Positions 1 through 9,331 of a DNA stretch of 34,218 bases are shown piece by piece; positions within the stretch are counted from its first letter, which is position 1, and every line of letters begins with the position of its first letter. Below the pieces are notes generated by a model. That model had not been told where the DNA came from, searched no databases, and saw only the letters and a list, made by a program, of their open reading frames with translations. Source of the DNA: Ignavibacteriales bacterium (lineage in GTDB: Bacteria; Bacteroidota; Ignavibacteria; Ignavibacteriales; Melioribacteraceae). The translations under genes were made by a program, and so were the position numbers. The stretch covers positions 1 to 34,218 of the forward strand of contig QZJX01000082.1 of assembly GCA_003599395.1 (NCBI GenBank), in the 5' to 3' direction.

Positions 1-921
1 TCCGATCTTAATTACTGAAGCTATCTTCTCATTCTTCTCGGGTTCATCAATATCCCTGAGTTCACCTAAAAGCAGGTTAATGATCTTTACTCCATCTCCA
101 GTAAAGGCTGCGCTCATGCATAGCTCCACCAGATCATATTTTTCCTCACCCAATGTTACTTTGAGTAACCTTTGAAGATGCCACGGATCTAGCACCCCCA
201 TGGCCTCGGGGAAGTAGTCGTTCTTTATTCTTCTTATCCACCTGTCGCCATCAGCTACGAAGATGACCTTCTTGGCGCTTAGGACCCCTTGGCTTACGCA
301 ATCCAAGAAGAACTTCTGTCCGAAACTATCCACGTCCTCAATTGCAGCATAGCTCTTCTTATCCAAAAGTTTTATCCTGTTCTTTGAGACTCTCACCCTT
401 TGGCTGTAACTTGCTCCAACCTTGCATTCCATCCACTCTTTAGATCCCCTATCATTTATACCTGTACCATCCACCTGGACATAGAGCACATCAGGTGCTT
501 TGCTACTCATGCTGCTGGCAAATTTCCCCTCATCAAAAACAGATGCGCGCCTCTCCTCATGCCATCTCTCTATTGCTTTTCCTTCATCTATTATTTCTTT
601 GATTTTTGGCATTGCCCAATTGATAAAATCAAAAACCAATTTGGTTTTGCTTTCGGACAATTCCTCTTTTTCATAAATCGCTTTTTTATTCTCTAGATCA
701 AATCCAACCAGTTTGGAAGGAAGACTATCATGAAGTAGTGTTCTTCTGGTAACAATATCATTCAGTATCGAATATAATTTTATCAATTCTGCTAAATCAG
801 GATATAACATATTTTTATGTAAGGTCTCGCTGCTATTTTTAATAGCAGCCATAACTTTATATCGGCTTAATTCAATATCATCGGCAGCTTGTAAGAATAT
901 GTTTAATGATAAGGTTTCCAT
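1..921 (-). CDS. Transposase-like protein, UPF0236/ISLre2-like (C-terminus beyond window)
   Basis: An uninterrupted reading frame of 307 codons starts at ATG 921 and runs off the left edge, so the C-terminus is missing. It reads METLSLNIFLQAADDIEL at the start. The middle has an Asp in 'VQVDGTGINDRG' (near residue 150) and a later 'FVADGDRWIRRIKNDYFPEA' followed by 'GVLDPWHLQRLL'. This order (DGT..., then DGD.W...FP, then LD.(W/F)H) is typical of RNase H-fold DDE transposases of the UPF0236/ISLre2 type, and ISKra4 is a close alternative. The protein would bind and move its own element. The N-terminal 300 bases are about 33% G+C while parts of the DDE region reach about 50%, unlike the neighbours. 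The element's ends cannot be seen. Family placement is from motif memory only. Confidence 0.6.
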   Translation of the reverse strand, partial: METLSLNIFLQAADDIELSRYKVMAAIKNSSETLHKNMLYPDLAELIKLYSILNDIVTRRTLLHDSLPSKLVGFDLENKKAIYEKEELSESKTKLVFDFINWAMPKIKEIIDEGKAIERWHEERRASVFDEGKFASSMSSKAPDVLYVQVDGTGINDRGSKEWMECKVGASYSQRVRVSKNRIKLLDKKSYAAIEDVDSFGQKFFLDCVSQGVLSAKKVIFVADGDRWIRRIKNDYFPEAMGVLDPWHLQRLLKVTLGEEKYDLVELCMSAAFTGDGVKIINLLLGELRDIDEPEKNEKIASVIKIG

Positions 922-1150
922 AAATCCCTCATTTTTATTAAACATTATAAAAGATATTTTATGCTGTTTAATTATCTATTTTATTAGTAAAAAACGAATT
1001 GAAAATTTTTCTTTTATTTAATAATGTTGTGATTGCTTGTAAGATTACAATTATAATATTTATTTAATATATAAGATGCAATGTCTTTTCGCCGACCTTA
1101 ACTACCTTAATTTGTTTGATAGATTTTTATAAATATGAATCGGAGTTATT
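922..1150. other. AT-rich divergent intergenic region
   Basis: This 229-base spacer separates the leftward transposase-like gene from the rightward radical SAM gene, so it should hold both promoters and possibly one end of the mobile element. It is very AT-rich. I saw no convincing inverted repeat, tRNA or open reading frame. A GGAG motif just before ATG 1151 is the ribosome binding site of the radical SAM gene. Confidence 0.5.
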
Positions 1151-2371
1151 ATGGAAAACGTAATCGATCACAAGCAATTATTTCGTCTACCTTGGACTTT
1201 ACCCGATAATGCTATTTCTTGGTTGGAACCAACTTCAGCATGTAACCTTGCATGCGATGGATGTTATCGAGAAAATGTTAAAGACTCGCACAAAACAATG
1301 GAAGAAGTAAAGCGTGAATTGGATGTTTTTCAAAGACTAAGAAAATCAGATTGTATTTCTATCGCCGGTGGTGATCCTCTTCTTTATCCAAACATTGTTG
1401 AACTTGTTGCTGAAATTAAAGCACGTGGAATTAAGCCCATCATCAATACAAACGGTAAAGCGTTAACAAGAGAACTTTTACATGAATTAAAGTTAGCGGG
1501 AGTTTATGGTTTTACATTTCATGTTGACAGCAAGCAAGGAAGACCGGGCGAATGGAAAGGAAAAAACGAATTAGAACTGAATGATTTACGATTACAATAC
1601 GCACAAATGCTTGCCGATGAAGGCGGGATTGCATGTTCTTTTAATTCTACTGTTTATGATGACACACTTCAATACATACCGGGAATGATTGAGTGGGCGC
1701 ATAAACATATTGATATAGTCCACACTATGGTGTTCATTGCTTTTCGTCATGTTGTTCCGGAAATGCCGTTTGACTGGTATGCCGGCGGACAAAAAGTCGA
1801 TTGGCAGAAAATAATGTATCACTCCGATGAGAAACGAAAAGTTGATATAAAATCAACGGATATGCTGAAAATTGCAAGAGAGAAATTTCCCGAGTTTACA
1901 CCTGCAGCATATTTAAACGGAACAGAACAGCCCGATTCTTTCAAGTGGTTGTTGGCAAATAGAATCGGTAACAACCATAAAATATTCGGTTACTTCGGAC
2001 CAAAGATGCTTGAACTTGTTATGTTCTTTTATCACTTTACTCAAGGTACATATCTTTCTTATGCCGCTCCCAAAACAACCAAACTTGGAAGATCAACTTT
2101 GTTTTTCCTCTGGCCGCTGGATAAAGGCGTAAGAAATTCATTCAAAAAATATCTGGGATATGTTTTAAGAAATCCTCTTAGATTATTTAAGAAAGCTCAC
2201 ATGCAATCAATTTTGTTTATTCAACCGGTTGATTTTGATAAGTGGGGTAATCAAAATATGTGCGATGGTTGCCCGGATATCACCGTTCATGAAGACCGCT
2301 TGGTTTGGTCATGCCGTTTGGAGGAACCGAAACAATTTGGAACGTTTTTAAGATCTTTCCCTAAAAATTAA
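1151..2371 (+). CDS. Radical SAM protein with extra C-terminal cysteine cluster
   Basis: This 406-residue protein has the radical SAM signature CNLACDGC (Cys31, Cys35, Cys38), which binds the [4Fe-4S] cluster that cleaves S-adenosylmethionine. 'GGDPLLYP' (near residue 73) fits the SAM-binding GGEP-type motif. Near the C-terminus, Cys371, Cys374 and Cys388 ('MCDGCPD...SCRLEE') could bind an auxiliary iron-sulfur cluster, as in SPASM-like or HpnH-like enzymes. No transmembrane segment is obvious, though residues 285-345 are aromatic and hydrophobic. ATG 1151 has a good GGAG site 7 bases upstream. Neighbours do not reveal the substrate: no peptide precursor or hopanoid gene is adjacent. The radical SAM assignment is secure; the reaction is unknown. 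Confidence 0.85.
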   Translation: MENVIDHKQLFRLPWTLPDNAISWLEPTSACNLACDGCYRENVKDSHKTMEEVKRELDVFQRLRKSDCISIAGGDPLLYPNIVELVAEIKARGIKPIINTNGKALTRELLHELKLAGVYGFTFHVDSKQGRPGEWKGKNELELNDLRLQYAQMLADEGGIACSFNSTVYDDTLQYIPGMIEWAHKHIDIVHTMVFIAFRHVVPEMPFDWYAGGQKVDWQKIMYHSDEKRKVDIKSTDMLKIAREKFPEFTPAAYLNGTEQPDSFKWLLANRIGNNHKIFGYFGPKMLELVMFFYHFTQGTYLSYAAPKTTKLGRSTLFFLWPLDKGVRNSFKKYLGYVLRNPLRLFKKAHMQSILFIQPVDFDKWGNQNMCDGCPDITVHEDRLVWSCRLEEPKQFGTFLRSFPKN

Positions 2372-2377
2372 TAATTA

Positions 2378-2409
2378 CCGTAGAGAGACAAATCAACGTT
2401 TCTCTACGG
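2378..2409. terminator. Hairpin after radical SAM gene
   Basis: A perfect 9-bp inverted repeat, CCGTAGAGA (2378-2386) and TCTCTACGG (2401-2409), with a 14-base loop begins six bases after the radical SAM stop codon. There is no T-run after it, so it may be a weak terminator or an mRNA-stabilising hairpin. Confidence 0.5.
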
Positions 2410-2463
2410 AATCTCACGATCAATTTCGTTATTTTATTTTAAATAATAAACTTGGACTCGTAT

Positions 2464-3330
2464 ATGGAAATCAAGCCGGATCAATTTAAAGCAGAATACA
2501 AAAAATTCTCCTTAAAAAAATTCAAAACCGAAATGGATTTTGATCTTAAGAAAGACGACGGCAAAAAATTACTCGATCAAAACATTCAAAAGCTGACCGA
2601 ACTTCAAGATAAATTATATGCTTACGACAAATATGCTATGTTGTTAATTTTTCAAGGAATGGATGCCGCCGGAAAGGATGGAGCAATTAAACATGTTATG
2701 AGCGGTTTAAATCCGCAAGGAGTACAAGTATTCAGTTTCAAGCAACCTTCTTCTGAAGAAAAGGATCACGACTATCTTTGGCGAATAAATAAATCGTTGC
2801 CGGAGAGAGGAAGAATCGGAATCTTTAATCGATCACATTATGAAGACGTTTTAATTGTACGCGTTCATGACTTGCTTAAATATAGAAAGCTGCCTCAAAA
2901 ATTTGTAACCGAAAATATTTGGAAAAACAGATTTGAACAGATAAGAAATTTTGAAGAATATCTTTATAAAAACGGTATAGTGACGTTAAAGTTTTTCTTA
3001 CATATTTCAAAAGACGAACAAAAAGGAAGATTCATTAAACGGTTGGAAGATAAATCCAAGAATTGGAAATTTTCCGCTTCGGATTTAAAAGAAAGGAAAT
3101 ATTGGAATGATTATCAAAAGTGTTTTGAGGATGCGATTAATTTTACTTCTACAAAATATGCTCCGTGGTATATAATTCCCGCCGATAAAAAATGGTTTGC
3201 GCGTTATATTATTTCAGAAATAATCGTTGAGGAAATGCAAAAACTAAAACTCGCTTATCCAAAACTGAATCAAGAACAGCAAAAACAAATTGAGATTTAT
3301 AAAGAAGAGTTAAAGAAACAAGATGCTTAA
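2464..3330 (+). CDS. PPK2-family polyphosphate kinase
   Basis: Transfers phosphate between polyphosphate and nucleotides in the cytoplasm. The P-loop 'FQGMDAAGKDGAIKHV' lies near residues 63-78 and the Walker B/lid region 'RIGIFNRSHYEDVLIVRVH' near 117-135; both are hallmark PPK2 sequences. The single-domain length of about 288 residues fits the family. The wording of the second motif resembles the PPK2-related group (TIGR03709 type) that includes Bacteroidota enzymes able to phosphorylate AMP and/or ADP, but the nucleotide preference cannot be read from sequence. A TTG at 2452 would add four residues; ATG 2464 is preferred because it is the first ordinary start, although no strong ribosome binding site is visible. 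The stop codon interlocks with that of the opposing kinase gene. Confidence 0.9.
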   Translation: MEIKPDQFKAEYKKFSLKKFKTEMDFDLKKDDGKKLLDQNIQKLTELQDKLYAYDKYAMLLIFQGMDAAGKDGAIKHVMSGLNPQGVQVFSFKQPSSEEKDHDYLWRINKSLPERGRIGIFNRSHYEDVLIVRVHDLLKYRKLPQKFVTENIWKNRFEQIRNFEEYLYKNGIVTLKFFLHISKDEQKGRFIKRLEDKSKNWKFSASDLKERKYWNDYQKCFEDAINFTSTKYAPWYIIPADKKWFARYIISEIIVEEMQKLKLAYPKLNQEQQKQIEIYKEELKKQDA

Positions 3331-6300
3331 TTTTCTTTCAATGGAAAAATCAAAGTGAAGGTTGTACCGACATGTTTTTCGCTATCGACCGAAATTTGAA
3401 TCTTGTTTAATTCACAATATCTTTTAACTAGTGCAAGTCCCAGCCCGTTTCCTTCATACTTTCTAGTATATCCGTGTTCTTCTTGAGTAAACGGTGTAAA
3501 TACTTTTGGAAGGTATTCTTTTGAAATTCCAATCCCCGTATCCCTAATCTCAACAACAATATTTTCATTTTCGTTTTTAAATATCTCTATTGTGATTCTT
3601 CCTTTATGAGTATACTTAATTGCGTTGTGAATTAAGTTTTCAAAAATTTGTCGAACAGAAAATTCATCGGCGTAAATTTCAGTGCTTTCAATTCTATTAT
3701 TGATTTCCAGCTCTAACTTTTTCTCTTTTGCAAGTCGTGAAAATTCCGGATAAAGTTGAATGAAAACGGTCTGGTAAAGATCGAAATCATTCATTGTTGC
3801 TTGGTAAGACCCTGTTTGAAGCTGCGACATATTAAGAATCAAATCAATTGTACGAATAATTCTTCTTGATGCTCCGTCAACGATGCTAAAACTATTGTAA
3901 AGATCGTCACTTATAAATCCTCTTACTTCTTCTTTAATTAAATTGGAAAAACTAAGTATAACATTTATAGGTGTACGTATTTCATGCGACATCTGTGCAA
4001 GAAATTCGCTTTTTAATTTATCAGACTGTTCGGCGTTATCTTTTGCCTCAATAAGTTTTTCTTCAATATTTTTTTGAGTTGTTATATCTTCTATAATTCC
4101 TTCGTAGTATTGAACATTGCCGTTTTCATCCTTTACGGCTCTTGCACTTTCTCGTATAAAAAAGTTTGTGCCGTCTTTCTTTTTGGCTATAGTTTCGAAT
4201 CCATAAACTTCACTACGTTCGTCCATCAGTTCTTTAAATATTTTTCTTGTAGATGACTTTTCGTACAAAGCTTCGGAGGCAGGAATTTTTTTAAAATCTT
4301 CAAATGAATCATATCCCAGTAATTTACATAAAGCAGGGTTTGCCATGACAATCTCGCCCTGGGGTGATGTTCTGTAAATACCGAGTATTGCATTTTCATA
4401 TAAACCGCGGAATCGTTCTTCGCTTTCTTTTAATTTATTTTCGGCAATGATTTTTTCTGTTACGTTTCTAAGCGCTCCGGCAATTGCTGTAACTCTTCCT
4501 GATTCATCTAGAATTGGTGATTCCGCTGTTTGTACAAATATTTTTTTACCGTCTTTTCTTATCAACTCCAGTAAATATTCATCTTGCCTTTCGCCTGTTT
4601 TAATTGCTTTTTCTGTTAATTCAAATGCTGTCTTGTTGATGGGATTATCGCTTGCAAGTTGTGTCCAATTTATCATTAATTCATCTTCGGTATAACCAAG
4701 CATTTCATATGATTGTGGACTTACATATTTCAAAACATGGTTTGTATCATGTATGTAATACATTTCATTGCTGTGTTCAATAACGTTTCTGAGTTTTTCT
4801 TCACTTTCTCTTAATGCATTTTCAATATTTTTACTTTCGGTTACATCGTTTTTAATTGCTATAAAATATTCAATCCTTGCATCTTTTCCTCTAACAGGAG
4901 TGATAGTTTGTCTTTCTATGTAATCAGTTCCGTCTTTTTTCTTGTTTGTTATTTCACCTTGCCAAACATTTCCGGAATTTATTTTATCCCAAATGTTTTT
5001 ATAAAACAATTTATCGTGCTTTCCGGATTTGAAAATGTTTGGGTTCTTCCCTATCAATTCATCAAAAGTATAGCCGGTTAATTTTGTAACGGCCGGATTT
5101 ATATAAACTATTGTTCCTTTTGAATCAGTAATTACTATTCCGTTAGCGGCTGAACTTAAGGCTGTGCTTTGCAAATAAAGTTGATTTTCAATGTCCTTTC
5201 GTTCTGTAATATCCTGCAGCATCCCGATTATGGAAATTTTTCCGTCAAGTTCACTTCTTGAGCCGTGAACTTCGACTGTTATTTCTCTGCCGTTCTTTCT
5301 TATTCCTCTAAATTCGTAGTGAAGACTATTAACTTCGCCGCTTATTCTTTTTTCAATATTAGCAAGAACCAGATCTCTATCGTCGGGATGAATTAAATCT
5401 CTTGGAGTAAGTTTGTTTGTCATTTCATCTTGATCATACCCGAATATTTCCGCTAACTTAGGGTTAACATAGGTGAAGACATTATCGGTAATTATATAGA
5501 CACCGATAATTGATTGCTCAACGAGAGTAATATATTTGCTCTCAACTTTTGTTATTTCCGATTCGACCTTTTTCTTATCTGAGATATCTAGTTGAACAAC
5601 TTGCAATGCGGGTTTGCCGTTATAATTCATAAACGAAGCAAGAACTTCAATCCAGTATACTTGTCCGTTTTTTCGGATTCCTCTAAATTCTTGTTTGGGT
5701 GAAACTCGTTTTCCGTTAAAGCGCAGTTTCATTACCTCAAACATTCTTTCTCTATCTTCTGGATGAACCAACTGTTTCACGCCGTTGATATCAAGCTTAG
5801 TCAATTCTTTTATTGAATAACCCGATATTTCCGCGGCTCTTTGATTTGCAAAAACAATTTTAAAATCTTGGATTATAAGAATTGCCTGGAGAGAATTTTC
5901 TACAACATTCTTATATGCTTCTTTAAATTTTTCTTCTTCGGATCGATCTTGAAAAGTTATGTGAACAGCTTTCTTTATCTCGTCGTCATATTCAACAAGG
6001 CGCGCTTGAATTTCTAATATAATCTTACTTTTGGTTTTGCTTCTAAACTCTAATTTCTCTTTATAACTATCCAGTTCACCGGTAAATAATTTTTTTATAT
6101 TTGTCTGAATCTCTTCGAGTTTAAAATCGGCAAAAATTAAGTCTTTAAGTTTTTTTCCAACAATGTGTTGGACTTCTTCATCTATTAAATTTAGGAAAGC
6201 TTTGTTAGCAAAAAGAATCACGCAATTTATATCAATACTAATTAGAGGAATGGGCGCGTGAGTAAAAAAAGCTTCTAGCTTATTTCTGTTTAAGAAAGAT

Positions 6301-6404
6301 GATTTGAGTTGTTCAACTTCCTTTGATAAATTATCATATTTGTTTAATAATTCGGAAAGCGAGAAACTTTTATTGCCGGTTTTACCGGAAGATGATTCTG
6401 GCAT
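3327..6404 (-). CDS. Six-PAS soluble hybrid-less sensor histidine kinase
   Basis: A 1025-residue cytoplasmic sensor kinase. After a short coiled-coil start (about 15-45) come six PAS domains, near 45-155, 160-280, 290-405, 412-525, 540-655 and 665-780, several ending in a PAC-like 'DIT(E/Q)' link. A HisKA domain follows with the phospho-acceptor His807 in 'AQMSHEIRTP', then a HATPase domain with N box Asn927 ('FENLIHNAIKYT'), G1 'DTGIG' (955-959) and G2 'GNGLGLALV' (985-993). There are no transmembrane helices and no receiver domain, so the signal is probably internal (redox, oxygen, light or small ligand; no cofactor residue was verified). ATG 6404 is preceded by an AGG site. No response regulator gene is in the window, so its partner is elsewhere. 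It lies downstream of the GH13 gene on the same strand with a 110-base gap. Confidence 0.93.
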   Translation of the reverse strand: MPESSSGKTGNKSFSLSELLNKYDNLSKEVEQLKSSFLNRNKLEAFFTHAPIPLISIDINCVILFANKAFLNLIDEEVQHIVGKKLKDLIFADFKLEEIQTNIKKLFTGELDSYKEKLEFRSKTKSKIILEIQARLVEYDDEIKKAVHITFQDRSEEEKFKEAYKNVVENSLQAILIIQDFKIVFANQRAAEISGYSIKELTKLDINGVKQLVHPEDRERMFEVMKLRFNGKRVSPKQEFRGIRKNGQVYWIEVLASFMNYNGKPALQVVQLDISDKKKVESEITKVESKYITLVEQSIIGVYIITDNVFTYVNPKLAEIFGYDQDEMTNKLTPRDLIHPDDRDLVLANIEKRISGEVNSLHYEFRGIRKNGREITVEVHGSRSELDGKISIIGMLQDITERKDIENQLYLQSTALSSAANGIVITDSKGTIVYINPAVTKLTGYTFDELIGKNPNIFKSGKHDKLFYKNIWDKINSGNVWQGEITNKKKDGTDYIERQTITPVRGKDARIEYFIAIKNDVTESKNIENALRESEEKLRNVIEHSNEMYYIHDTNHVLKYVSPQSYEMLGYTEDELMINWTQLASDNPINKTAFELTEKAIKTGERQDEYLLELIRKDGKKIFVQTAESPILDESGRVTAIAGALRNVTEKIIAENKLKESEERFRGLYENAILGIYRTSPQGEIVMANPALCKLLGYDSFEDFKKIPASEALYEKSSTRKIFKELMDERSEVYGFETIAKKKDGTNFFIRESARAVKDENGNVQYYEGIIEDITTQKNIEEKLIEAKDNAEQSDKLKSEFLAQMSHEIRTPINVILSFSNLIKEEVRGFISDDLYNSFSIVDGASRRIIRTIDLILNMSQLQTGSYQATMNDFDLYQTVFIQLYPEFSRLAKEKKLELEINNRIESTEIYADEFSVRQIFENLIHNAIKYTHKGRITIEIFKNENENIVVEIRDTGIGISKEYLPKVFTPFTQEEHGYTRKYEGNGLGLALVKRYCELNKIQISVDSEKHVGTTFTLIFPLKEN

Positions 6405-6514
6405 TAACTAACCTCAAGCAGTAACCTGATTCAGAAAAATGAATTTAAGTATAACAGGTGCTAGATACAATTTTAATTAAACTATCTACAGATTTAATCT
6501 TGAAAATTTCTTAA

Positions 6515-7861
6515 TTACTTTGAATTACTTAGTACTTTATAATTCCACGGAGTTAAGTTAAATTCATCGCTTCCGGTTAAAGTAACTGTTTCTTCGCTAA
6601 TAACATTATTATATGAACCGCTTAAAGATCTATCGTTAATTTTAGCTGTTTGTGTTTCTGAGGAAAGATTAATTATAACGAAAATCTTATCTCCGTCTTT
6701 TTCTCTGGTAAATGAATAAATGTTTTCATCATTACCGTTTTTAATTTTTTTAATTTCTCCACCAAAATTTCCGTTCCAAAGAGCTTTATTTGTTTTCTTC
6801 AATTCAAAAAGTTTTTTATAAAGATCATAGAATTTGTGTTCTTTCCATTCGATAAGATCTTTTTCAAAGAAGTCTAGTCTTTTATTCATCCCAGCTTCTT
6901 GACCGCTATAAACCAAAGGCATTCCTTCTATGGTGCATGACAATATCAACATTGCCTCTGCTGCATCTCCCATTCTTTCGAAAACAGTACCATTCCATGA
7001 GTTTTCATCATGATTTGAAGTAAATACCATTCTATAAGCATTTTCGGGATATTCTTCCTTTTCTTGTTTCCAGTAATCATCTAAATGCAGTGCCGACTTT
7101 TCACCTTTTGCAATATCATTCATCAGGTGATGTAAATCCCATGCGTATGTCATATCAAATGCGTATTCATGAAGTTCCGGGGATTCCCATTCTGCCAACA
7201 TGAAAACCGGTTTAACTGCATCTAATTCTTTTCTAGCTTTGTTCCAAAATTCCGTCGGTACCATTCCAGCAACATCGCATCTATAACCGTCGATATTATA
7301 TTCTTCAACCCAAAATTTTAATGCCCCTATCATGTAATCCCACAATTCTTTGTTATCATAATCGAAATCAATTACATCGCTCCAATCAGGAACGGGTGGA
7401 ACAAAATTATTGAGAGAATCTTTTGTGAAAAATTCCGGATTAGTCTCAACAAGATTGTTATCCCATGCTGCGTGGTTTGCAACCCAATCTATGATAATAT
7501 ACATCCCCAACTCATGTGTTTTGTTAACAAGGGATTTAAAGTCATCAAATGTTCCGAACTCAGGATTAACTTTCATAAAATCTTTTACAGAATAATAACT
7601 TCCGAGTGTTCCTTTTCTGTTCAATTCACCAATTGGATGAATCGGCATTAACCAAAGAATATCAACTCCCATTTCTTTCAAACGAGGCAAATGTTCGGCA
7701 AATGAATTAAAAGTTCCCGCTTCGGTAAATTGACGTATGTTAACTTCATAAATGGTTGCGTTCTTGCTCCAATCAACATGTTCGACATTACTTTTTTGTG
7801 CAAATAATTTTATACCAAAGATAGATATCATAATAATCAATAGAATTATTTTGTTTTTCAC
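6515..7861 (-). CDS. Exported alpha-amylase family (GH13) glycoside hydrolase
   Basis: A GH13 enzyme acting on alpha-glucans, probably after export. The four conserved regions are visible: 'DWVANH' (near 125-130), 'GYRCDVA' with nucleophile Asp196, 'MLAEWE' with acid/base Glu224, and 'FTSNHDEN' with Asp285 (numbering from the GTG start). The N-terminus is a signal peptide, (V)KNKIILLIIMISIFGIKLFAQ, with likely cleavage after FAQ. The start is set at GTG 7861 because GGAGAAAA precedes it at the right distance and the signal peptide begins there; an in-frame TTG at 7888 would add nine charged residues before it. At 448 residues it is short for an amylase but fits small maltogenic or neopullulanase-like members. 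The exact specificity is not readable. Confidence 0.9.
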   Translation of the reverse strand: MKNKIILLIIMISIFGIKLFAQKSNVEHVDWSKNATIYEVNIRQFTEAGTFNSFAEHLPRLKEMGVDILWLMPIHPIGELNRKGTLGSYYSVKDFMKVNPEFGTFDDFKSLVNKTHELGMYIIIDWVANHAAWDNNLVETNPEFFTKDSLNNFVPPVPDWSDVIDFDYDNKELWDYMIGALKFWVEEYNIDGYRCDVAGMVPTEFWNKARKELDAVKPVFMLAEWESPELHEYAFDMTYAWDLHHLMNDIAKGEKSALHLDDYWKQEKEEYPENAYRMVFTSNHDENSWNGTVFERMGDAAEAMLILSCTIEGMPLVYSGQEAGMNKRLDFFEKDLIEWKEHKFYDLYKKLFELKKTNKALWNGNFGGEIKKIKNGNDENIYSFTREKDGDKIFVIINLSSETQTAKINDRSLSGSYNNVISEETVTLTGSDEFNLTPWNYKVLSNSK

Positions 7862-7967
7862 TTTTTCTCCACGATATAATTTATACAAAATGGGTTATAG
7901 AATTTCAAAAAATAATCAATATTTGATATATATTTATAATAAATTTGCATGAAAAGAAGATAAGAAA

Positions 7968-9095
7968 ATGAAAAAAGTTTTCAGTGACCCTACCGTAAAA
8001 TTTTTTATTAGCATTGTCGGTCTCGTAGTTATATTTACTGTGTTACGAGAACTTCAACACATTTTCATTCCACTGGTTATTTCTTATTTTCTGTTCTTTT
8101 TATTTGAACCTCTCAATAAGTTTTTAAATAATAAAAAAATCCCGTTTGCTCTGGCAATATTTGCAAATCTTATTATTATGATTGGGGTCATCTGGGGTAT
8201 TTCTAGAATTATTATAGAATCCTTCAGCCGTTTCGGAAGAGAATTAAATATCTATGAGCAGAAATTAAACAACATAGTAAGCACCACAGCCACTTCCTTT
8301 GGAATAGATGATCCGTTTTTTATTCAATTTAGTTTATCTGAAATTTTGGAAGGATTGGATTACGGTGGTATTGCCGGGACATTTTTTAGCTCGACCCTAT
8401 CAATATTTTCAACAACATTTTTTGTTCTTTTCTTTTTTATTTTTATTAGCATTGGTCACAAAAATCTTTATGAAGTTATTAAGAAAAGATTCGTTGAACG
8501 TCATGTAAAAGATTCTCTAAAACAAATTAAAAAGGAATTAAAGAAAGAAGAAGACAAAAAAAGCACGAACACTTTGGATAATTTAAAAGTAAGACGAGAA
8601 CAGCTGATAGAAAAAACTTTTAAGGACATCACGTCACAAGTACAGCGCTATATTGCAACAAAATTTATGCTAAGCCTGCTTACCGGTGTTCTATCCGGAT
8701 TTATACTATGGCTGTTTGATGTAGATTTTTTCATTGTTTGGGCAGTATTTGCTTTCTTGTTAAACTTCATTCCAAATATTGGATCTGCAATTGCGGTAAT
8801 CTTTCCTGCATTAATGACTCTGGTTCAATATGAATCTTTAGGTTATGCACTTTTGGTAACGGCTATTCTTGTTGTAATCCAAACAGTAATTGGCAATGGT
8901 TTAGAGCCGAAGATTTTTGGTGATCGGTTGGGTTTAAATCCGCTTGTTATTTTGCTTTCCTTACTGCTATGGGGTTATGTGTGGGGTATTGTTGGTATGT
9001 TTTTATCTGTTCCGCTAACTGCAGTAGCAAAAATTATTATGTCCAATTCAAATTCGCTAAATCTCAACTTCATGAGTGATCTTATGGGAAATTAG
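7968..9095 (+). CDS. AI-2E family transporter (PerM/UPF0118-like membrane protein)
   Basis: A 375-residue multi-pass inner membrane protein. Hydrophobic segments are visible near residues 10-30, 33-50, 55-85, 135-160, 225-250, 255-285, 295-310 and 330-355. A charged, lysine-rich cytoplasmic loop (about 165-210) sits in the middle. The C-terminal pattern 'NFIPNIGSAIAVIFPAL' followed by 'GNGLEPKIFGDRLGLNPLVI' is characteristic of the AI-2E/PerM family (formerly UPF0118). Family members have been linked to export of autoinducer-2 or to sodium/proton antiport, so the substrate is open. It is transcribed divergently from the amylase gene. A purine-rich AAGA stretch precedes ATG 7968. Confidence 0.9.
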   Translation: MKKVFSDPTVKFFISIVGLVVIFTVLRELQHIFIPLVISYFLFFLFEPLNKFLNNKKIPFALAIFANLIIMIGVIWGISRIIIESFSRFGRELNIYEQKLNNIVSTTATSFGIDDPFFIQFSLSEILEGLDYGGIAGTFFSSTLSIFSTTFFVLFFFIFISIGHKNLYEVIKKRFVERHVKDSLKQIKKELKKEEDKKSTNTLDNLKVRREQLIEKTFKDITSQVQRYIATKFMLSLLTGVLSGFILWLFDVDFFIVWAVFAFLLNFIPNIGSAIAVIFPALMTLVQYESLGYALLVTAILVVIQTVIGNGLEPKIFGDRLGLNPLVILLSLLLWGYVWGIVGMFLSVPLTAVAKIIMSNSNSLNLNFMSDLMGN

Positions 9096-9314
9096 CTCCT
9101 TGATTTATCTCCGTAAATTATTGTAATATAATTCTTTACAAAACATCCCGCGCACGACTTTTATTTCACCAAACAATAGAACTCCGCCTTAAAAGAAGAC
9201 AATAAATAATGCTTTACGAAAAAATATTTCTTATATTTCCGCTAATTGGAAAATTGTTTATTTAATTAATTAAGGATGGTTGAAGTTAAGCTGATGATCC
9301 AAGCATGGCAATTA

Positions 9315-9331
9315 CCCCGACTAAGTCGGGG
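9315..9331 (+). repeat. CCCGA palindrome 1 inside RNase P RNA
   Basis: CCCCGAC-TAA-GTCGGGG, a 7-bp stem with a 3-base loop directly before the P4 strand; it occupies the P3 position. It belongs to a set of four related palindromes in the RNA. Confidence 0.7.

Noticed and set aside
400-696. 98-codon open frame on the plus strand
   Set aside because: It lies antisense within the transposase-like gene, has no ribosome binding site and no family-like sequence.
7862-7888. TTG start for the GH13 gene
   Set aside because: It would place nine charged residues before a complete signal peptide; GTG 7861 has the ribosome binding site.
9096-9281. Possible tRNA or small RNA before rnpB
   Set aside because: No cloverleaf, CCA end or stable hairpin was found; it is only an AT-rich leader that probably holds the rnpB promoter.
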